Below are positions 7,701 to 9,911 of a stretch of DNA of 9,911 nt, piece after piece. The position numbers were made by a program, and so were the translations under genes. This stretch comes from Maribacter sp. Its GTDB lineage: Bacteria; Bacteroidota; Bacteroidia; Flavobacteriales; Flavobacteriaceae. The stretch covers positions 1 through 9,911 of the forward strand of contig JABDKZ010000345.1 in assembly GCA_013001935.1 (NCBI GenBank), given 5' to 3'. Below the pieces are notes generated by a model. That model saw nothing but the letters and a program-made list of their open reading frames with translations. It ran no database searches and was not told the origin of the DNA. Position 1 is the stretch's first letter. The number at the start of each line of letters is the position of its first letter.

Positions 7701-7959
7701 CACACGAAGTGGAAGCAAAACCTTAGGACCATTTAAAAAAGGAGCTTTTCATTTAGCAATGCAAGCAGGTGTTCCAATAATTCCCATTGTAATTAAAAAC
7801 GCCTATATGGCGATGCCAAAAGGTTCGAGTATGTTTAGACCAACACATATAGAAGTTGTTGTTCTCGATCCCGTAGACACATCACTTTGGAAACGAAAAA
7901 ACCTCAATGCGCATATTGAAGATGTTCGAAATCTGTACCAAAATGAATTAGAAAATTAG
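4729..7959 (+). CDS. Three-domain glycerolipid enzyme: PlsB-like acyltransferase + HAD-IB phosphatase + PlsC-like acyltransferase
   Basis: A 1076-residue fusion. Residues ~1-600 are GPAT/PlsB-like, with HKTYLD (HX4D, 92-97), GLIFIRRSF (134-142), EGTRSRTGK (171-179) and YVPVSIVYD (204-212). This part should acylate glycerol-3-phosphate to lysophosphatidate. An acidic/His-rich linker (~606-622) follows. Residues ~626-830 are a HAD subfamily IB phosphatase with DMDRT (Asp630, Asp632), Ser733, Lys777 and TDSISD (Asp800, Asp804), so all four motifs are intact. Residues ~850-1076 are PlsC-like, with NHQSAAD (His918, Asp923), GAIYVDR (956-962), APEGTRS (988-994) and VPIIPI (1015-1020); this part should make phosphatidate. 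HAD-PlsC fusions are known and usually labelled SerB-like, but a PlsB domain on the same chain is much less familiar to me. The HAD substrate is unknown; phosphatidate is attractive by context. The gene starts 3 bases after its neighbour and ends 7 before gpsA. Confidence 0.9.
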   Translation: MDHIIEHHKFQETLRQIAIEQKLDVEDVKKQGASCIKELYAEQHPVAKLVSVKSFEYILSRAYNDKIDVDPKGIKKLMKLMQKNAVAFIMTHKTYLDTLVLFSTLARYGMPIPYAFGGSNLAFPGLKQLGNNAGLIFIRRSFKDDLIYKAALRHYISAIIDAGNHLTWNIEGTRSRTGKIIYPQMGILKYIIEGEAQSSRPVKYVPVSIVYDLIPDVKEMTEEGKGKEKKSENLKEAISYIKKLGNDYGRAAIRFGDPVEIEEDHQAIIPDLEEHSYADTNTLPRFAFELIHRANNITPITTVSLVCHVLLNDFALTKKEIEFKVNRLMAYIGQKKEEVLIDRGNKIGVIVQKALNLLQSAHIIQKSRAGQRAQYSLLSTEYLPATYYANMASGHLYHQAFIEMALVKIKDDQSSKRITHFWEEIMRLRNLFKFEFFYTNKPKFSSEIEAELLRFDKNWRAIIADPKGDISALLKKQDIFVSRAILLSYIEADKVVCFTLSHWDTDDEFKEEDFLELAMFKGKELHWQSIITRLGSVSKPFLVNALHLAKNANLIPVERHLDYKGLETWSSYLDDLSERLFYLKQIETVRDEEVLNSKPKEQPVIPDAVNDHSHHEDEMEEGSHITAFFDMDRTLINDFSAKKFMMTRFLSGNTTIKEYLTQFITALAFASGSRDFVLLTRVAALGVKGIPESAFIELGQYVFEDYLEGTIYPESRELIQKHLAKGHRVIIISAATTYQIKPIAKALGIKDIYATEMELRNGKFTGRVSEMCWGEGKARAARKSAKKYKTDLSKSYFYTDSISDIRLLKLVGNPVATNPDQRLSQIAFENNWPILRFEEPVEKPIVNGFRTALAAATIYPSAVKGIIKGVMTMSRQEGANSTFANIGDYGTKMAGMDIAVKGKHNLEEIRPAVFCFNHQSAADFFIVMKLIRHDFTGVAKKELQKSPIGPIFSALGAIYVDRANREKAIEAMKPAVEALKNGISVAIAPEGTRSGSKTLGPFKKGAFHLAMQAGVPIIPIVIKNAYMAMPKGSSMFRPTHIEVVVLDPVDTSLWKRKNLNAHIEDVRNLYQNELEN

Positions 7960-7966
7960 AAGATAC

Positions 7967-8968
7967 ATGAAACTAAATTTTGGGATAATAGGTGGTGGTT
8001 CATGGGGAACAACTGTAGCCTCATTAACAGCAAGAAATAACAATACGATTTTGTGGGCCAGAAATGAAAATACAGTTTTAGAAATTAACGAAAATCATAC
8101 CAATTCAAAATATTTACCTATTTCCCAATTGAACAAGAACTTAAAGGCGTCTAATTCAATTGAAGATACGGTTAAGAATGCGGATGTTATTGTTGTTGGC
8201 ATTCCATCCCAATATTTTAGGGACGTATTAAAAAAAGCGAAACCGCATATAAGACCTTGGGTACCAATTGTAAGTTTAGCGAAAGGCTTAGAATTAGACA
8301 CCAAAATGCGAATGACAGAAATTATTGAAGAAGAACTTCCTGGTCATCCCGCAGGTGTATTAACAGGTCCGAATTTAGCAAAGGAGATTCATTCGGGTCA
8401 GGCGGCAGCTGCAGTAATAGCGATGGTAGATGACACTATTGCCAAGCAATTACAGTATTCTTTTAGCACAGGATTATTTAGGGTATATACCAATGATGAT
8501 GTGATTGGTTGCGAATTAGGAGGTGCCTTAAAAAACATAATGGCCATTGCAACAGGAATGGGAGATGGAGCGAATGCAGGGGATAATACAAGAGCCGCTT
8601 TAATCACCAGAGGTTTAGCTGAGTTAACTCGATTAGGTATAGCTATGGGAGGGAAAAGTAGAACATTTTCGGGACTTGCAGGCATGGGAGATCTAGTAGC
8701 AACCTGTTCGAGTACAAAAAGTAGAAACCATTATGTTGGATTTCAGCTTGGTCGTGGAAAAAGCTTGGAGCAGATTAGTGAAGAAATGAATGAAGTTGCT
8801 GAAGGTGTAAAAACGGCTAAAGTTGTTATGGAATTAGCGAAGGATTATAATGTTGATATGCCTATATCCCACGAAGTTTATAAAGTACTCTATGAAGGCA
8901 ACTCAGTTCATGATGCCTTTAAAGGTTTATTAAAAATGGAAAGTGGTTCTGAAAAAGAACCTGGATAA
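7967..8968 (+). CDS. gpsA: Glycerol-3-phosphate dehydrogenase [NAD(P)+]
   Basis: This enzyme reduces dihydroxyacetone phosphate to sn-glycerol-3-phosphate, the backbone for phospholipid and triacylglycerol synthesis, in the cytosol. The 333-residue length is normal. Visible features are the N-terminal Rossmann motif GIIGGGSWGTT (6-16) and the SLAKGLE block with Lys106. They continue with LTGPNLAKEI (132-141), the catalytic-lysine block GGALKNIMAIATG (185-197, Lys189), DNTRAALITRGLAE (206-219) and GLAGMGDLVATCSS (236-249). All expected conserved blocks are present, so it should be active. The ATG at 7967 is 7 bases after the acyltransferase stop, with a weak purine-rich stretch (AGAAGA) upstream. 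Its place directly behind a PlsB-domain gene suggests it supplies that enzyme's acyl acceptor. It is the last gene of the plus-strand operon and faces a convergent gene. Confidence 0.96.
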   Translation: MKLNFGIIGGGSWGTTVASLTARNNNTILWARNENTVLEINENHTNSKYLPISQLNKNLKASNSIEDTVKNADVIVVGIPSQYFRDVLKKAKPHIRPWVPIVSLAKGLELDTKMRMTEIIEEELPGHPAGVLTGPNLAKEIHSGQAAAAVIAMVDDTIAKQLQYSFSTGLFRVYTNDDVIGCELGGALKNIMAIATGMGDGANAGDNTRAALITRGLAELTRLGIAMGGKSRTFSGLAGMGDLVATCSSTKSRNHYVGFQLGRGKSLEQISEEMNEVAEGVKTAKVVMELAKDYNVDMPISHEVYKVLYEGNSVHDAFKGLLKMESGSEKEPG

Positions 8969-9037
8969 AAATGGCTTAGGCATAAATTATAAGCATCAAA
9001 AAGGGAATTAAGGTTTATCAAGATCTATTAAGGTATT

Positions 9038-9766
9038 TTAATCATTATATCCGAGCATATCCTTTTCTATTTCTGTGATTAAGGAAACTAAAATTTGTTG
9101 ATCTTCTTTTGCTAATTGAGTAAAAAGTTTATCACCTTCAACTATCAATTCAAGCCCAATTTCAAGACCTCTAATCTGGCTTAAGGCGTATGATTCCTCT
9201 TTTGTTTTCATTGCAAGGATCAAATATTGAATAATCTCTTTGATTTTATCAATTTGAATTCTATCGTGCAAGATTTCAAACAAGGATTGGGAAGTAGCAA
9301 TAAATTTTTCAATTTCTTTACGAGGTAATAATTTTATAAGTGCATTAATTTTAGATTGATCATAAGGTGCTTCTATTTTATTTTTTATGGCTTCATCCAC
9401 AAGACTGTTTTCAAATCGTTCTGCTGCTCGAAATGTTTTCATTGCTTTAAGCCCCGTGTTTAAAATTTTGGGTAGATGTCTTCCGTAATAAAAAATTAGT
9501 TTAGTGGCATCCAATAAAAGTCTTACTAGTTTTTTTGGATGTTTAATATAATTATCTAGACTTTGGAATGCTTCGTTTAATTCGTTACGTTTATTAAATT
9601 CTGGATAAATGTATTTTAACCAATAATTCCTAAGAAGATTTACTGTGTCTTCATTTATTGATTCTGGAATCCCATATTTATCCTTGATGTTTTGGTATTG
9701 ATATCTTTGATGAATAGACTTTCGATAGCCTTCAATTATCCCTTTTAAAATTTCCGCTCTATTCAT
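9038..9766 (-). CDS. Hypothetical helical protein of unknown function
   Basis: A 242-residue protein that I do not recognise. It appears almost entirely alpha-helical, rich in Lys, Glu, Ile and Leu, with no Cys cluster, signal peptide or convincing transmembrane segment. The stretch LVRLLLDATKLIFYYGRHLPKIL (80-102) is amphipathic and could contact a membrane or partner. Another Leu/Ile-rich helical part, 150-235, could pack as a bundle. The stop codon (9038-9040) lies 69 bases from the gpsA stop, so the genes are convergent. The start at 9764-9766 has no clear Shine-Dalgarno, as elsewhere in this window. Codon use looks like that of its neighbours and the frame is long and clean, so it is very likely a real gene. 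The upstream gene on the same strand is 79 bases away, so the two could be co-transcribed. No functional claim is made. Confidence 0.75.
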   Translation of the reverse strand: MNRAEILKGIIEGYRKSIHQRYQYQNIKDKYGIPESINEDTVNLLRNYWLKYIYPEFNKRNELNEAFQSLDNYIKHPKKLVRLLLDATKLIFYYGRHLPKILNTGLKAMKTFRAAERFENSLVDEAIKNKIEAPYDQSKINALIKLLPRKEIEKFIATSQSLFEILHDRIQIDKIKEIIQYLILAMKTKEESYALSQIRGLEIGLELIVEGDKLFTQLAKEDQQILVSLITEIEKDMLGYND

Positions 9767-9845
9767 CTACATGCATTTTTTAAGGTGTGCTTCCAATTTG
9801 TTCACAAAATTTATGTTGTCATTTTATGGGTTTGGTGGGAAAGTT

Positions 9846-9911
9846 TTATGAAATTAGCCATGCCTTTATTTTAGCATATACTTTAGGGTTGTTTAATAGG
9901 TCTAGATGATT
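9846..9911 (-). CDS. C-terminal end of a minus-strand gene running off the right edge (possibly an alpha/beta hydrolase)
   Basis: On the minus strand the frame is open from the window edge for 21 codons and ends in TAA (9846-9848). The tail, NHLDLLNNPKVYAKIKAWLIS, has the look of a genuine protein end. The pattern H-x-D-L-L..P-x-V...I..W-L recalls the last helix of alpha/beta hydrolases, where the catalytic His begins such a segment. With only 21 residues visible this is a weak call: the frame could be open by chance, and the hydrolase suggestion is inference. If correct, this gene lies upstream of, and co-directional with, the unknown helical-protein gene. Confidence 0.4.
   Translation of the reverse strand, partial: NHLDLLNNPKVYAKIKAWLIS

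Noticed and set aside
8398..8685. Minus-strand open frame opposite gpsA
   Set aside because: Its Pro/Ala/Ile-rich translation mirrors the conserved gpsA codons; shadow frame.
8974..8994. Possible terminator hairpin after gpsA (GCTTA at 8974-8978 with TAAGC at 8990-8994)
   Set aside because: The stem is only 5 base pairs with an 11-base loop, and no T-run follows; too weak to call.
9826..9909. Small plus-strand frame of 27 codons (MGLVGKFYEISHAF...) at the right edge
   Set aside because: It ends in a stop within the window, has no start signal, and overlaps a minus-strand frame whose tail looks more like a real protein end.

Overview
The window is visibly AT-rich. Its genes are tightly packed, their starts lack clear Shine-Dalgarno sequences, and the proteins are rich in Lys, Ile and Asn. 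Together with the family types, this suggests a member of the Bacteroidota, most likely a flavobacterium. That assignment is inference, because no rRNA or other marker gene is present.

Layout. Positions 1-586 hold the 3' end of an ABC1/UbiB/AarF-type atypical kinase gene. A 163-base gap follows, carrying a striking near-perfect palindrome (618-649). From 750 to 8968 runs one compact plus-strand operon with gaps of 3-8 bases or a 1-base overlap. It encodes a wax ester synthase/diacylglycerol acyltransferase (WES/DGAT) with a C-terminal SCP2-like domain, split here into two reading frames by a -1 shift. Next come a monoacylglycerol-lipase-like alpha/beta hydrolase, a second and unusual alpha/beta hydrolase with a GWSGG box, a 1076-residue three-domain protein (PlsB-like acyltransferase, HAD-IB phosphatase, PlsC-like acyltransferase), and GpsA, the NAD(P)-dependent glycerol-3-phosphate dehydrogenase. 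After a short convergent gap, a minus-strand gene of unknown function occupies 9038-9766. The C-terminal codons of another minus-strand gene probably run off the right edge.

How the genes fit together. GpsA makes glycerol-3-phosphate from DHAP. The PlsB domain would make lysophosphatidate and the PlsC domain phosphatidate. The HAD domain is a candidate for the phosphatase that gives diacylglycerol, and WES/DGAT would make triacylglycerol or wax ester, possibly helped by its lipid-binding SCP2 domain. The two hydrolases could release or remodel acyl groups. The cluster therefore looks like a self-contained neutral-lipid operon running from DHAP to storage lipid. From memory, its gene content resembles the Mycobacterium tuberculosis plsB2-plsC-WES/DGAT-lipQ neighbourhood (Rv2482c-Rv2485c), but here two acyltransferases and a phosphatase are fused into one chain. 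The main caveats are the broken WES/DGAT frame and the unknown substrate of the HAD domain.
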